A stretch of 45,094 nt of DNA from Spongospora subterranea (Eukaryota > Endomyxa > Phytomyxea > Plasmodiophorida > Plasmodiophoridae), in contig OUQQ01000097.1 in assembly GCA_900404475.1 (NCBI GenBank), forward strand, positions 1 through 45,094. Reading direction: 5' to 3'. The translations under genes were made by a program, and so were the position numbers. The stretch's first letter is position 1. Each line of letters starts with the position of its first letter. The notes beneath the pieces were generated by a model. That model searched no databases. It was given only the letters and a program-made list of their open reading frames with translations, and had not been told where the DNA came from. Below are positions 1 to 11,470 of this stretch, piece after piece.

Positions 1-78
1 ATTGCTTTCGGGCTGCGGTATATTCAACCGGTAGGCGCTCTACAAATCCGACTGAACCTTTAGTGATGCATTGCATGA

Positions 79-279
79 ATAGAAGCTTGCTTCAAAATAT
101 GCTCAAGTTGCATAGGTTCGGCCGACGGTTCAGACTCGCCGGCTTCGTTGGAAGAGCGCGAGGTTTTTTCAGATGATGAAGAGCCTCTGATGAGCGAAGA
201 GGATGGCCGAAATTATAAATCTGGAAATGCATCGCATTTTGGGTTTTCAACAGTCCGAGTATTCAACTTCGCAGCTTGA
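79..279 (+). CDS. possible 3' exon of a gene at the left edge
   Basis: This reading frame is open from 79 to a TGA at 277-279. It encodes an acidic, Ser/Glu/Asp-rich tail (for example SDDEEPLMSEEDG) with no initiator of its own, so it would have to be a downstream exon whose start lies at or beyond the left edge. No domain is recognisable. The only support is the open frame and the protein-like composition, and the acceptor site is not clear. It may be chance. Confidence 0.2.
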   Translation: MEACFKICSSCIGSADGSDSPASLEEREVFSDDEEPLMSEEDGRNYKSGNASHFGFSTVRVFNFAA

Positions 280-322
280 CGAAGCGAAAATGGTCCTTCG
301 AAAATTTGTCGAATACCGACAA

Positions 323-580
323 TTATTTATTTATAAAAATTGGATGGCCAAGTTGGTCGCTCGTTGAATGATGTTGGCCATCAAAATTGAAATAAATCAG
401 TTTTATGAAATCATCATCCTGTTCGGATAGAGTCAACAACAACTGCTTTGAGCCATTAATGTCAAATACAAAATCTGAGGCTTCCTTGAGCCGTTTCCAT
501 GACAATGATGCTGGGCGCTTGCGCGCCAGTGACTTTATGGGCAATGATTTGATGGCGGCATTGTGTTCTGGCTCGCCAGC
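323..580 (-). CDS. probable 3' exon of an unidentified minus-strand gene
   Basis: This minus-strand frame is open from 580 down to a TAA at 325-323. The peptide is hydrophilic with natural composition (SLSWKRLKEASDFVFD in the middle) and ends ...IFINK. It has no in-frame ATG, so an upstream exon is needed and was not found. The last two codons are AAT AAA followed by TAA, so an AATAAA poly(A) signal lies inside the coding end. The same arrangement is seen in several solid genes of this window, which supports this as a real 3' end. The product is unknown. Confidence 0.35.
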   Translation of the reverse strand, partial: AGEPEHNAAIKSLPIKSLARKRPASLSWKRLKEASDFVFDINGSKQLLLTLSEQDDDFIKLIYFNFDGQHHSTSDQLGHPIFINK

Positions 581-1165
581 TCAATTGTGAACAAATGGTT
601 CAAAATTTTAAACATTTTAGTGCAGAACTCCTTGTCATTAATTGCAGCTAGTGTACACTGTACGCATTAGTGTTCAAAGTTCGATCACCACTGGCATCGC
701 CTGACGACACTGTTGATGACTGGAAACAGTGACTCAGCCAGTGGTATTATCGCGAACTTCAAGTGCGCGAACTTAAAAGTAAGCACCGCGTGTTGTAGGG
801 CCCCCGATAGTCCAATACAAACAGTGGGGTCCATAATTCGGCATCTGGCCAAAATCGATCTATACAAACCGCTGACAAATTTTGGCCCCCGCTGAATGAG
901 TTGACCAAGTTACTGGGCAGGTATTTTTGACAACAGACACCACCGTTGCGAGTCCTCACTACGTAAACTCCTCAAGTGAATTCAAGTATTCACTATAGTA
1001 CACTGCTGTTGCCATCGCTTTATGATACCGGTTGTTGCAGATTGAGGCTGGACGAGGTGTACTGTACCTCCTCCCGGGGTGGAAACAGAGAAGGCCATAC
1101 AGGTGTAGTGTCCGTGGGTGGAGATAGTACAGGAGGCCGATTCAAGGGGCAGGCACTACTGTCAA
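581..1165. other. no convincing gene
   Basis: Only short overlapping ORFs occur on both strands. Part of this stretch is presumably the 5' flank of the chorismate-lyase-like gene that follows. No repeat or RNA gene was recognised. Confidence 0.5.
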
Positions 1166-1865
1166 ATGATGGCGGGCACCCATGCCCAACCGGATTACCA
1201 GGTCAGGAAGCACAAGGGGTTAGAAGGTGGCAATGGAACTGAACCGGGATTGGTCATGGCCAGATATCAACCCTTATATACTCTCGAGGGGATGCCTCTT
1301 CCGACAGCGCGCGTTGTACTCCCTGAATCCATACCGGAACCCTGTAAACAATTATTGCACCATAATCACAATATGACCCCGACGTTATCAAAATACGTTA
1401 TGGGAGACGCCAAACTCATTGTGCATTATCAGACGTATTTCCCTGATACTCTTTCGATCAATCGCATAATCACATTAGAGTGTCGGGGGTATTGTGTGGA
1501 ATTTTCATCCATCACCATATTTCTTTCATCTATCCCTGAGCATTTACACAAATGGTATGATATGTTCTCGAACACTGCCCATGTTTTTTAGACCCACTTC
1601 TTTTTTTTTCAGCATATTGTCTGGTGCAATACCATTGGGCACTGCTCTGCTTCAATCTGGAATAACCCATAATTGTCAACCTGATATTTACATTCAGTGT
1701 CGTTGTGAACCGCTGATTAACCGCCTATTCGCGAATAGTCACGACGAATTCGTGTATGGACGAAGGAATCGCTTGGTGTCCAGTGAAGGGCAGATCATAG
1801 CCGAGTTGATTGAAATCATCCCTGGTCCCCAATCGATAGTGTCAATACATACACGAACGTCGTGA
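1166..1865 (+). CDS. chorismate lyase-like (UbiC/UTRA-fold, DUF98-like) protein
   Basis: Two exons, 1166-1554 and 1613-1865, joined across a 58-nt intron (GTATGA...TTTCAG), give 213 aa. The C-terminal half shows the pattern of the chorismate lyase/UTRA fold: a hydrophobic strand, then IPLGTALLQSG, then YGRRNRLVSSEGQIIAELIE. This matches the family's PLG...L and (G/A)RR.....G.P.....E signatures. Chorismate lyase proper converts chorismate to 4-hydroxybenzoate for ubiquinone; the eukaryotic DUF98-like members are mostly uncharacterised, so substrate and activity are inference. The start is uncertain: tandem ATGs at 1166 and 1169, and a third in-frame ATG at 1256 would still keep the fold. No signal peptide is evident. 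It converges on the MAP kinase gene; the two stop codons are 55 bp apart. Confidence 0.6.
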
Positions 1866-1876
1866 TTTCACAGATA

Positions 1877-1882
1877 TTTATT
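1877..1882 (-). terminator. poly(A) signal AATAAA of the MAP kinase gene
   Basis: AATAAA on the minus strand lies 38 nt past the MAP kinase stop and only 11 nt beyond the plus-strand chorismate-lyase-like stop. The two convergent transcripts must therefore overlap or have very short 3' ends. Confidence 0.5.
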
Positions 1883-1920
1883 AGCACAAATACTCAAAGG
1901 TTTGGGATTGGTGAGTCATT

Positions 1921-3391
<1,471 letters not shown>

Positions 3392-4477
3392 GCTATTAGT
3401 TATATCAAGAGGGGACGGTCGTTGCCGTCGTTAATAGCCAAGGCAGGAACTGGAATAGGGATTTGGACTTGTTATCCCAAATACCGTATGAAGCGTCGAT
3501 GAAGCCGAATCCCTAGATTAACACGCGTGCCGACGTACAGGCACGCGATTGCGATATCTGCATCCTATTACATCCATCACCTCGTCACGATATCACTTTC
3601 CAGCACTACTCGATCATTAGTGGATCGGATATGAAACATATGGGGGGTATCGTATATAGCACTGACCCATCCCATGCGTCATACTATTACTTACCCAGCA
3701 TTACTTAATACATCAGGTGATCAGTTATGGAACATAATAAATATATGGGGGGTATCGTATAAAGCACTGACCCATCCCATGCGTCATACTATTACTTACC
3801 CAGCATTACTTAATACATCAGGTGATCAGTTATGGAACATAATAAATATATGGGGGGTATCGTATAATAAAAGCACTGACCCATCCCATGCGTCATACTA
3901 TTACTGTACTTACCCAGCATTACTTAAAACGTCAGGTGATCAGTTACGAAGTACTCCTATAACAACAGGGGGAGGGGTATCGTAATATATACTCCTATAT
4001 CCATCCCCTCGTCACTATATCGCTTTCCAACGGTCCCTTTGACATTGACAGAGCCATGAGTTATATTAACGGGGCCACCGTATAATCAGAGTAGTTTCGG
4101 ATACCGTGACGGAGTTTGTCATCGACTTCTTCCTGCGGTTCGCAATCCAACAATCCTTCACATCGTAATCGGCTCTAAACAGTTACGGTAGCCGTATAGA
4201 AGCTGCATTTTTTGGACGGTGTCTGGAAGCAATATGTAATGACCGTGATGTTGCCCTGGGGCTATCCATGAGGTAGGCTATTATTACTCCGTTTTTTTCC
4301 AACGATATGATGATTTATATATCACCATCTTTCAACTGATACTTGTGATGTCGATTTTATACCTTTAATTCTGATCTCTGTTTTCAACGTTTTGATCACC
4401 TTCCGTATATTGTATTTTACTTACATCTCTTTGCGGCAGGATGTGTCGTAGATGGTTTATCCGTTTTTATGACTAGA
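3392..4477. other. intergenic region holding a tandem repeat
   Basis: This is the 5' flank of the MAP kinase gene. Apart from the 105-bp tandem repeat no gene is evident. A roughly 35-bp motif around 3569-3603 recurs imperfectly at about 4006-4040 on the far side of the array, so the duplicated block may be larger than the array itself. Confidence 0.5.
3641..3985. repeat. 105-bp tandem repeat, about three copies
   Basis: The landmark TGGGGGGTATCGTAT recurs at 3641, 3746 and 3851, exactly 105 bp apart, with nearly identical sequence between. A fourth, degraded copy of the landmark is at about 3970 after a small insertion. The unit is a multiple of three and free of stops in one frame, so it yields a 103-aa repetitive ORF (3674-3985), which is most likely an artefact. 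Confidence 0.9.
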
Positions 4478-4881
4478 TCAGAAAAACGGAGTGGATTTCA
4501 CATCGAAGTAACTGTATATTATAAACGCAATATCAAATATCTGCTGTTGAGGTTCACTGTTGGATTCAGTACAATAGTCTACTCGAGAGGTTAGAATGTT
4601 ATCCTGCTGTCGAAAGCGCTTTCGCAAAATCGCATAATGTCGTGCAAGGACAATAGACATTTTTTGCCCATTTTGTGTTGGGAAAGAGGTCTTTGGTGAA
4701 AAAATCTACCGGTATTACTGTAGGCATTTCCAAACGGGAACTGAATGGCTTGCCGGTTTCAATCAAAGGAATATCACCGGCCTTTTTTTGGCCAAATTCA
4801 CCTCTGATCGAGATTCTTCAATTTCTTGAAAATGCGATAACATTGAACCGGATCAGCTGCATAAAATTTGTTTGATGCCAT
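4478..4881 (-). CDS. small spliced gene, unknown function
   Basis: Three exons fit together in phase: 4881-4802, 4740-4659 and 4606-4478, with introns of 61 nt (GTGAAT...TTCAG) and 52 nt (GTCTAT...GACAG). The product is 96 aa, starts MASNKFYAADPVQCYRIFKK and ends KSTPFF. The first exon looks like a short amphipathic helix; no family was recognised. Each exon is too short to stand out as an ORF, and the support is the consistent phases, typical intron sizes and natural peptide composition. Its ATG lies 112 bp from the gankyrin ATG on the other strand, suggesting a shared promoter. Alternative splice choices exist for intron 1. Confidence 0.45.
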
Positions 4882-4993
4882 TTGGCGCCTGCAGCTGGTC
4901 AGCTTATCAAAAAGTCGCATCGTTATAACTTGCCAACAAGCGACGCCGCCGCGGATATGTACTCTTCAATCATTTTTCAGCTGTATATAAGCG

Positions 4994-6046
4994 ATGTCCG
5001 TTGAAAACCTTGTTAATTCCTTGATTCGCGCCAGTCAGGAAGGCGACGTCCAAGGCGCTTCTCATGGCCTAGCTTTGCTGAGTTCAAATTTCGACGCCAT
5101 TGGCCGAGAAAAAGCACTATCTTTCAAAGTTGAGTCAAACCCTGGGCGAAAGAATGGCGTTTTTTTTTTCTCTCATGCTTATTATGCGAATCATCATTAG
5201 GATGATAACGGCCGGACGCCTCTCCATTGGGCTTGCGCACACGGCCATGCAGATATTGCCAAATTGCTCATCAGCAATGGGTGGTCGTGCAATGTTCAGG
5301 ATGAAGTTTGTTGATCGCTTCTCACGATGACTGAGATGGCAACTGATATGGCGATGGAAAGGTTCTTTGGTCACCATTACACTCAGCTTGCAGTGCTGGC
5401 CATACCGATGTGGTGAAGTTGCTGATCAATAACGGTGCCGATCTCAACAGTCGTAATGGCCTTGGCGCCACGTAAGTATCGGAAGACATCAAGTTCACGA
5501 GCTTCACTGATTATTATGGTTAGCCCGATTTTGTATGCCTGTTCCAAAGGAAACGCTGAAATTGTCAAAGTCTTGTTAGCTCACGATGCCGATCCCACAA
5601 TACCAGATGAGGGAGGTCAAACGGTTAGCTTCTTAAACCGCATTTGTTTCTTTGATCAGTGTTTGATTATCGCAGCCTCTACATCGATGCTCCGTTCGAG
5701 GAAATATCCATATCGCTGAATTATTGCTGCGACGACCGACCGTAAACGTTAATGCTGTTGATAAATCGGGATTATCGCCACTGCACTTATCCTGTATGGA
5801 AGCAGACAAAGAGATGGCTACAGGTATGTTAACCAATATGTCCCACAGTGTTATTTTGGTTTAATTGTCGTATCAGAATTACTGAAGTTTGATGCTGGTA
5901 AGTAAAATTTTCTCGGGAGTCATCATGCCTCTCAATATGCGCCAGACCCTCGGCTGAAAGATTCCAACGGGAACGTACCGTTTTTCTATGCCCCTAATGG
6001 GCAGATCAAATACTTGATGTCCCTAGTCCAACCCGCTGATCAATAA
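4994..6046 (+). CDS. gankyrin-like ankyrin repeat protein (26S proteasome chaperone PSMD10/Nas6 type)
   Basis: Seven exons (4994-5128, 5201-5305, 5362-5471, 5524-5623, 5676-5823, 5877-5897, 5948-6046) with introns of 50-73 nt give about 239 aa, close to human gankyrin (226 aa). The protein is built almost wholly of ankyrin repeats: NGRTPLHWACAHGHADIAKL, then WSPLHSACSAGHTDVVKLL, PILYACSKGNAEIVKVLL, PLHRCSVRGNIHIAELLL and SGLSPLHLSCMEADKEMA. Gankyrin/Nas6 binds the Rpt3 ATPase and chaperones assembly of the 19S proteasome base. That assignment rests on length, repeat number and the short N-terminal helix, and another small ankyrin protein cannot be excluded. The first donor is the unusual GTTGAG. 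The TAA stop lies inside an AATAAA (6042-6047). Confidence 0.75.
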
Positions 6047-6047
6047 A
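6042..6047 (+). terminator. AATAAA overlapping the gankyrin stop codon
   Basis: The stop codon TAA is bases 3-5 of AATAAA. The next gene's proposed ATG is only 23 bp past the stop codon, so the transcripts probably overlap. Confidence 0.4.
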
Positions 6048-6068
6048 TATGTTTACAGCATCGGTGGC

Positions 6069-7282
6069 ATGGTTTCACGAGGACATCACTACCCCTGCAG
6101 TTGGCGAAACCACCCCAGTCTTTTTAGCCGCCGCCCATCCCCCCTCCCTGCTAATGTGACAGCAGCAACATTTTTACCCTCGGCCGGCAATCCGCAACTC
6201 CGTGCAGTCTTTGACTCGTTTCATCGTCCCGCCCTCGTCAACATTGTCACAATATCAATTGCTGAGGTCATAATCCTTCTGCCAAAATTACACTTGCTGG
6301 TGATTTTTACAATCACACAAATCCTGGTTATCGAGTTGCATTTCTGTTTTCCCGAGAAGCTATGTCCAGTTCTGCCATGCTGGAGACACAGCGGAATCCG
6401 GCCACAATCACATGTTCGAGTGATATCGCCGATGACAGTATATTGGCCCTTTTTGATCCTCAACCCAACTTACCAGGGATTATGGTATCAGACGAGAATG
6501 ATGAAGACGATATCAGGTGCCGCAGGTTGAGGTTCTTCTCGTTGGATGAAGAATCTGGTGACTACGTCAGTGATCTTATCCAGTCCGAAATGATGGTTGT
6601 CAACGGCGTTGTTTCACATTCCCATCTGAGAATGCCTTATTATGGTGTCATGGCCTCATTGTTATTGCTCTCCCCTGATGTCAAACGCGTCATGATCTTA
6701 GGCAACGGTGCCGGTGCCTTATCGTCATTTTTAGCGAATGCATCTTATCCGAGGATATCTGTTATCGCTGTTGAGATCGATCCACGTGTTGTTTGCATTG
6801 CATCAACATATTTCAACAATAAAGCCGATAATCTTCAAATTATCGAGGGCGACGCAATCGATTGTCTAAACCGTGTTAATTCCGTTTGTTGCGATGCAAT
6901 CATAATCGATGTCAGCGGTCAAGGGGATTCTGATTTAATTGCACCATCGGCTGATTTCCTCGGTGATGATGCTATCAAAATTATGCAGAGGGCGATCGAC
7001 CCTAAATGTGGTGCGATGATGTTCAATCTGTTGTTTTCCCAGCGCATGCCTTTGCAATGCAGGATCAACGCTTCGAGATTACATGCAGAACACCTGGCGC
7101 AGATGTTTCCCTCAGTTTGTTTGTGCACGATTTCTCAATCTGACAACATGATTCTATATGCTAGCAATGACAAACAACTAAATGAGACTCATATTCTGCA
7201 GTGCATACGAGCGTGGCATGAAGCTAATGAGGGCGTGGCAATTCAAGTAGTTCCTAATATAGACATAACTGTATTTACCTGA
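6069..7282 (+). CDS. METTL13-like class I methyltransferase (spermidine synthase-like domain)
   Basis: The main exon carries a SAM-binding fold: motif I VMILGNGAGALSSFL, motif II VIAVEIDPRVV, DAIIIDV and a C-terminal GAMMFNLLFSQR strand. The order and the preceding RLRFFSLDEESGDYVSDLIQ segment resemble the C-terminal half of METTL13 (eEF1A lysine methyltransferase), which is related to spermidine synthases. Proposed exons are 6069-6201 and 6267-7282 (65-nt intron, GTGCAG...CTGAG), giving 382 aa; this keeps open a natural-looking segment (AKITLAGDFYNHTNPGYRVA) upstream of the ATG at 6362. The 5' exon is uncertain; starting at 6362 would give 306 aa. The N-terminal methyltransferase of full METTL13 is absent. 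A role in modifying eEF1A is inference from the family. Confidence 0.65.
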
Positions 7283-7542
7283 TCCGTTCGTCTGATTGTG
7301 CCGACACTAATGTGATTATTTCTTTGGTTGAACTGCCACGTTGAGGTTATCGAAACATTGCTAAACAGAATACTTTGTTACCCATATGATGTTTATCGGG
7401 TTTAGTGGTTTACATTTGGTATTTATTGTCGAGTTACTGCGAATTATATGGACCTGATGTAATCTTAATATGATGGCGCGAGCTAAACTCTGAATTTATC
7501 AAATGCACCACTCATCGTCGCCCGTCTACGAGTAATTTCACC

Positions 7543-7872
7543 ATGACCTATCCATCAAAACCGACCGGCCAACGAACCATTGCACTTTCCAACCCTCTTC
7601 CCATGCCGAACGTCTTTAACTTGGTTCAGAAAGGAACTGTTTCAGCATTGAGACTAAATTTTGACAATCTCTAAGCTCAGCATTTTATCACGGAAAGCCA
7701 CAATGGTAATCTCCTGTTGACGCAGCATGTGCATGGCAATGTTGTTGCGCGCATATTGGGCATAACACGTTAATTATGGGCGTGTCTCGGCCATAGCTAT
7801 TGACCAATAGCCTTCTTAGCCGAACGGTTGAACCATCAGACCGCTGACGTTGAACCGTGCCCTGAACCATGA
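7543..7872 (+). CDS. small spliced gene, unknown function
   Basis: Three exons fit in phase: 7543-7623, 7681-7768 and 7811-7872, with introns of 57 nt (GTTCAG...CTCAG) and 42 nt (GTTAAT...AATAG). The product is about 76 aa and includes the segment GNLLLTQHVHGNVVARILGI, which reads like a beta-alpha element. No family was recognised. An alternative last splice (donor at 7849) would change only the final residues. Support is the consistent phase and natural composition, so it may still be wrong. Confidence 0.4.
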
Positions 7873-8205
7873 TCTGGCTTTTCCAGAAACTTCAGTCGGA
7901 ATCCGGTGGACGAACACTACAGTAGTAGGTAGACCCTTGACTTGGGCAGGTCATGAGTTGTGTTACAGTCCCAGGGCGTTGTCAGCGGCGGAGTTTTGAT
8001 CGACATGATCGGTTCAGTATAAATAGTGCGGATACGGATTCATGACTGGCGACAGCTGCGGTGATGGCCGCCGTACTGGCCCTAAATAGATACCACAGGG
8101 CATTCTGTCATTTCACAAGGCGACGGTATCGCTGCTGGAGAATAATCTGAGTTTGGTGGGGTTATCGTCGCCCATCCTGATCGCCGGGCGCATTACTCGT
8201 GCACG
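7873..8205. other. no convincing gene
   Basis: This is the flank between the small gene and the transporter. Only short ORFs occur on both strands, and nothing else was recognised. Confidence 0.5.
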
Positions 8206-9631
8206 ATGGCTGTTCAGGTTTTTAATTTGTGCCGTTGCCTCCATGTTGGTCCTGTGCATAATAATTGTGCTCCACAGATAGGTCGTGGAAAGGCTCTGGA
8301 CGACAAACATATTCCGAAGGATCGGTTCAATATCGTGTATATTTCGATTCTTCTTCTAGGATGTGGTGTCCTGTTTCCTTACAACACCCTCATCAGTCTT
8401 CCTGACTTCTTCACCACGTAATTATTTTTGATCAGGAACGAGTTTGTCCTTATCTTCTTCCCTCAGGATGTATCCAGGTCAAGACGCCGATTTTATTCTT
8501 CCCACAGTGCTAAGTTATCCAAGTATTATTGTTGTCGCAATTATGATTCGTTATGGCCACAAAGGTAGATTATCTCTGCGGTGTGTCACTTGTGCTCCGT
8601 TAATAGATTTCCTCTTTAGTCAGCCTTTCCCGCAGAATTATCCCAGGATTCGCTCTCATCACAGTGATCATTGCTTGGATTCCTTGGCTTGCGACTTCTG
8701 ATCTGTCCAAATTTCCAATATCCGCGTTCCACGTTCTTGTTGCTGTAGTTTTCTCCCTTGGTTTGGCTGCACAACTGGTCAAACGAAACATTCGTTTGAT
8801 TGCATTTTAGGGATCTGTGCTGCCATTGTTCAATCAGCAGCTCTATCGTTTGCGTGTAAATTCCCACCGATATATACTCAAGCTTTAATGTTCGGCCAAG
8901 GGTTGGCGGGTGTCGGAGTCTGTCTAATCCGGATGCTCACCAAATTCGCCGTCCAAGGTCAGGGACAGGAATTCACCCCATTCTTCTACATCTCGGCGAC
9001 AATGTCTCTGATTGCATTGGCGGCGACCGTATTGGTGATGCGTGTACCATTCACCGAGTACTACCTTGCCAAAGATCAACACAGTTCTGCCAACGCCTCG
9101 GTAGCTGCCCCGATCATCGCCGCTGATGAAGTTCGATACGTTCAGGTTATCAAAAAGATGTGGCCCAACGCTCTGTACGTCTTCAGTGTATTTTGCCTAA
9201 CGTTCATGGTGTTTCCTGGAATGACGTGTCGTTTGACAAGTTCCTATGGAATTGAATCGTCCTGGTTTACTCTATTCTTAATAACGATATTCAACGTCTG
9301 TGACACGATCGGACGTATATCCGCTGGATTTCTGGTCATCAGATCATCGAAACTGCTCTGGATTGGTCTGGGATTACGGCTGTGTCTCTATCCCTGTTTC
9401 GTATTGTGCAAATTGGGCGTGCTGGCAGCTGATGCCTTCTCTGCCTCCTTTGTTGCGTTGCTTGGGATTTCCAACGGATATCTGGCGTCAGTGTCCATGA
9501 TGAAAACCAGTTCGTATATCGACAAACACGAAGAAGAAGTGGCTGGTTGCATCATCACCTTCTTCTTAATGGCAGGAATCATCTCTGGATCGCAACTGGC
9601 GTATCTCATCCAGTTGACATTTCCAATATAA
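8206..9631 (+). CDS. equilibrative nucleoside transporter (SLC29/ENT family)
   Basis: Five exons (8206-8217, 8278-8417, 8467-8564, 8620-8760, 8811-9631) with introns of 49-60 nt encode 403 aa. The N-terminus has the ENT hallmark of TM1, ISILLLGCGVLFPYNTLISL, after a PKDRFN segment. The middle has GICAAIVQSAALSF and GQGLAGVGVCLIRM, matching the TM4-TM5 G-rich motif, and the C-terminal half has the predicted TM7-TM11 including FNVCDTIGR, the conserved (D)xxGR motif. ENTs move purine and pyrimidine nucleosides down their gradient at the plasma membrane. The first exon is only 12 nt; the 60-nt intron 1 has no stop and is a multiple of three, so retaining it would add 20 residues at the N-terminus. 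Confidence 0.9.
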
Positions 9632-9810
9632 AACTGAGGTTGTTAATACATTGTTTAATCTCGATGTCACGAATGCGTCTGTCCGATTCATAAATTGAAA
9701 TTGTTGTAAACTGGCTGTGGCGGATATAGTCCCCGTAGACGCGTCGGCGGATTTTATCGCCTTGGCTGTTCTGGCTGTCGACAAACGCCTCAATCCGCTG
9801 TACGTGATCC

Positions 9811-11015
9811 ATGGTGGGGCTGAGGCGCCTCGCTCGGAGAATCACCACAGCCGCTGCCGACTGTGAACCGGCCATGGCATACGCGGGCCGTTGGGCGCCA
9901 TCCTCTTGGCCAGCGACCAGTCAGATCAGGACGGTCCTTAGATCCAGGGGCGTCGTTCACCTATCCGGCCCCGATGCCGGCGTGTTTCTCCAGGGGCTCG
10001 TGTCGAACGATATCCTCGGTGGGCCAGTATATACCGGGTTCTTCAACCACAAAGGGCGATACCTGTTCGACGCGTTCGTCATGAGGGGCGCGAGCGGCTC
10101 CTATCTATTGGACGTCGAATCCTCCGTCGTCGACGACGCCATCGCACACATGTCGCGCTATCGTCTTCGATCGAAAGTGAAGATCGAGAATCGATCCGAC
10201 TCGTATCAGGTCGAGAGTTTCCTAAGCGGCAGCCCGAGGCCGTTAAGCCAGATCATGGATCGTGTCCGACAGTCAGCGATCGACGATTCGTTCGGGTTTT
10301 TCGACCCCAGATTGCCCAGCTTAGGGCTACGTACTGTGTTTCCCAAGGACCATGCGCTCGAAGGGGATGAACTGTTTGCCGACGTCGACGAGGAAGATAA
10401 CCTGTTCAACGCGTGGATGATGCTGAATGGGATCCCTCGACATCGGTTGGAACTCTCTCCGGGGAAGACGATCCCTCTCGAAGCCAATCTGTAAGCGATC
10501 ACTTGCCGCAGGTTCCCGAATCCGTTTTTGACGTTTTGCGGAAAGGGATTTCCTGAACGGCATCGCATTCTCTAAAGGATGTTATCTAGGGCAAGAACTC
10601 ATCGGTACGTGGTCCGCAATTTCATTGAATTGATCAGTTGAATGTTATCAACTTTCTACGAATTCGCGAAAAATGCTATAGTAATGTTTACGTCCTTATT
10701 TCAGCTAGAACACATTTCACGGGGCTCATCAGGAAAAGGACAGTTCCAGTATTTCTTTCGTCAATGGAGAACGTCCCTGTTGTCAATCCCTTATTCGCCA
10801 CAGCCGCGTTCGATCCGTTATGGAGTCGCGATCCGCTGCAACCGGGCGAAGCCATCTTGTCCGACGGGAACGCCGTTGGCAAAATCACATCGAACATGGG
10901 CAATATTGGTCTGGCTACATTGCGCCTCGAACACGTCTTCAGGCCATCAGCCCCATTTGTCTGCAACGGTATTCGGGTACATCCAGTGATTCCGTCTTGG
11001 TTTATCAATAAATGA
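9811..11015 (+). CDS. IBA57: IBA57, mitochondrial Fe-S cluster assembly factor (YgfZ/CAF17 family)
   Basis: Three exons (9811-10490, 10546-10604, 10705-11015) encode 349 aa. The family signature KGCYLGQE is at residues 237-244, just after the 55-nt first intron, followed by ARTHFTGLIRKR. The tetrahydrofolate-binding GcvT-like fold is seen in VVHLSGPDAGVFLQGLVSND and GRYLFDAFV. The first 30 residues are Arg-rich with no acids before residue 18, fitting a mitochondrial targeting peptide. IBA57 acts with ISCA1/ISCA2 in making mitochondrial [4Fe-4S] proteins. The second intron, 100 nt, is one of the longest in the window. The coding region ends AAT AAA TGA, so an AATAAA forms the last two codons. 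Confidence 0.93.
11007..11012 (+). terminator. AATAAA formed by the last two IBA57 codons
   Basis: The poly(A) signal hexamer is codons Asn-Lys directly before the TGA. No other AATAAA on this strand lies before the tRNA gene except one about 40 nt further on (AAATAAATC region near 11055), so either could be used. Confidence 0.4.
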
Positions 11016-11226
11016 ACTGTTCAAATCAGAAAAAATTCGCATATGGATGTCCAAATAAATCAAATCTAATCGTCCGGAAAATGTTTGGCTTTCACTTTAG
11101 TTTTCCCCACAGAATATTCGAGATATGAACTGTTTATTGAGATCTTTACGCCACTCGCTGGAACCTTCCCTCCACCTAGTACGTACTTATATATATCCAC
11201 AATTCCTGGTTCGGTATATTAATGAT

Positions 11227-11299
11227 CCGCGTGTACGTCAGAGGTCAGACTGCTAAGCTTCTAACTTGGAGGTCAGGGGTTCAAATCCCTTCACGCGGG
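11227..11299 (+). tRNA. tRNA-Arg (anticodon UCU)
   Basis: A 73-nt cloverleaf can be folded by hand: acceptor CCGCGTG/CACGCGG (7 perfect pairs), discriminator G, D-arm with AGAGGTCA loop, anticodon stem CTAAG/CTTGG around loop CTTCTAA (anticodon TCT at 34-36), variable AGGTC, and T-arm AGGGG/CCCTT with loop TTCAAAT. The B box GGTTCAAATCC is intact. There is no intron and no encoded CCA. Seven T residues at 11301-11307 form the pol III terminator. It reads AGA codons. Confidence 0.93.
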
Positions 11300-11300
11300 A

Positions 11301-11307
11301 TTTTTTT
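11301..11307 (+). terminator. RNA polymerase III T-tract terminator
   Basis: Seven consecutive T residues begin two bases past the tRNA discriminator base. Confidence 0.85.
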
Positions 11308-11470
11308 ATGCAAAGCGACTGTGATTCGTCAACGACAAGGGCTCGAAAGTGTTTTGGATTACCTACAATAGGTTCTACAGTACCAATGTGCAAAGAGCGT
11401 CTTTCTTGGGTATATGGGCGAAAAAGAATCATGATTTCAGGTTTTTGTTCGATGATTTGATCATTCCATC

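Noticed and set aside
3674..3985. 103-aa repetitive ORF across the 105-bp repeat
   Set aside because: The open frame follows from the unit length being a multiple of three; it has no start context, and its composition mirrors the DNA repeat.
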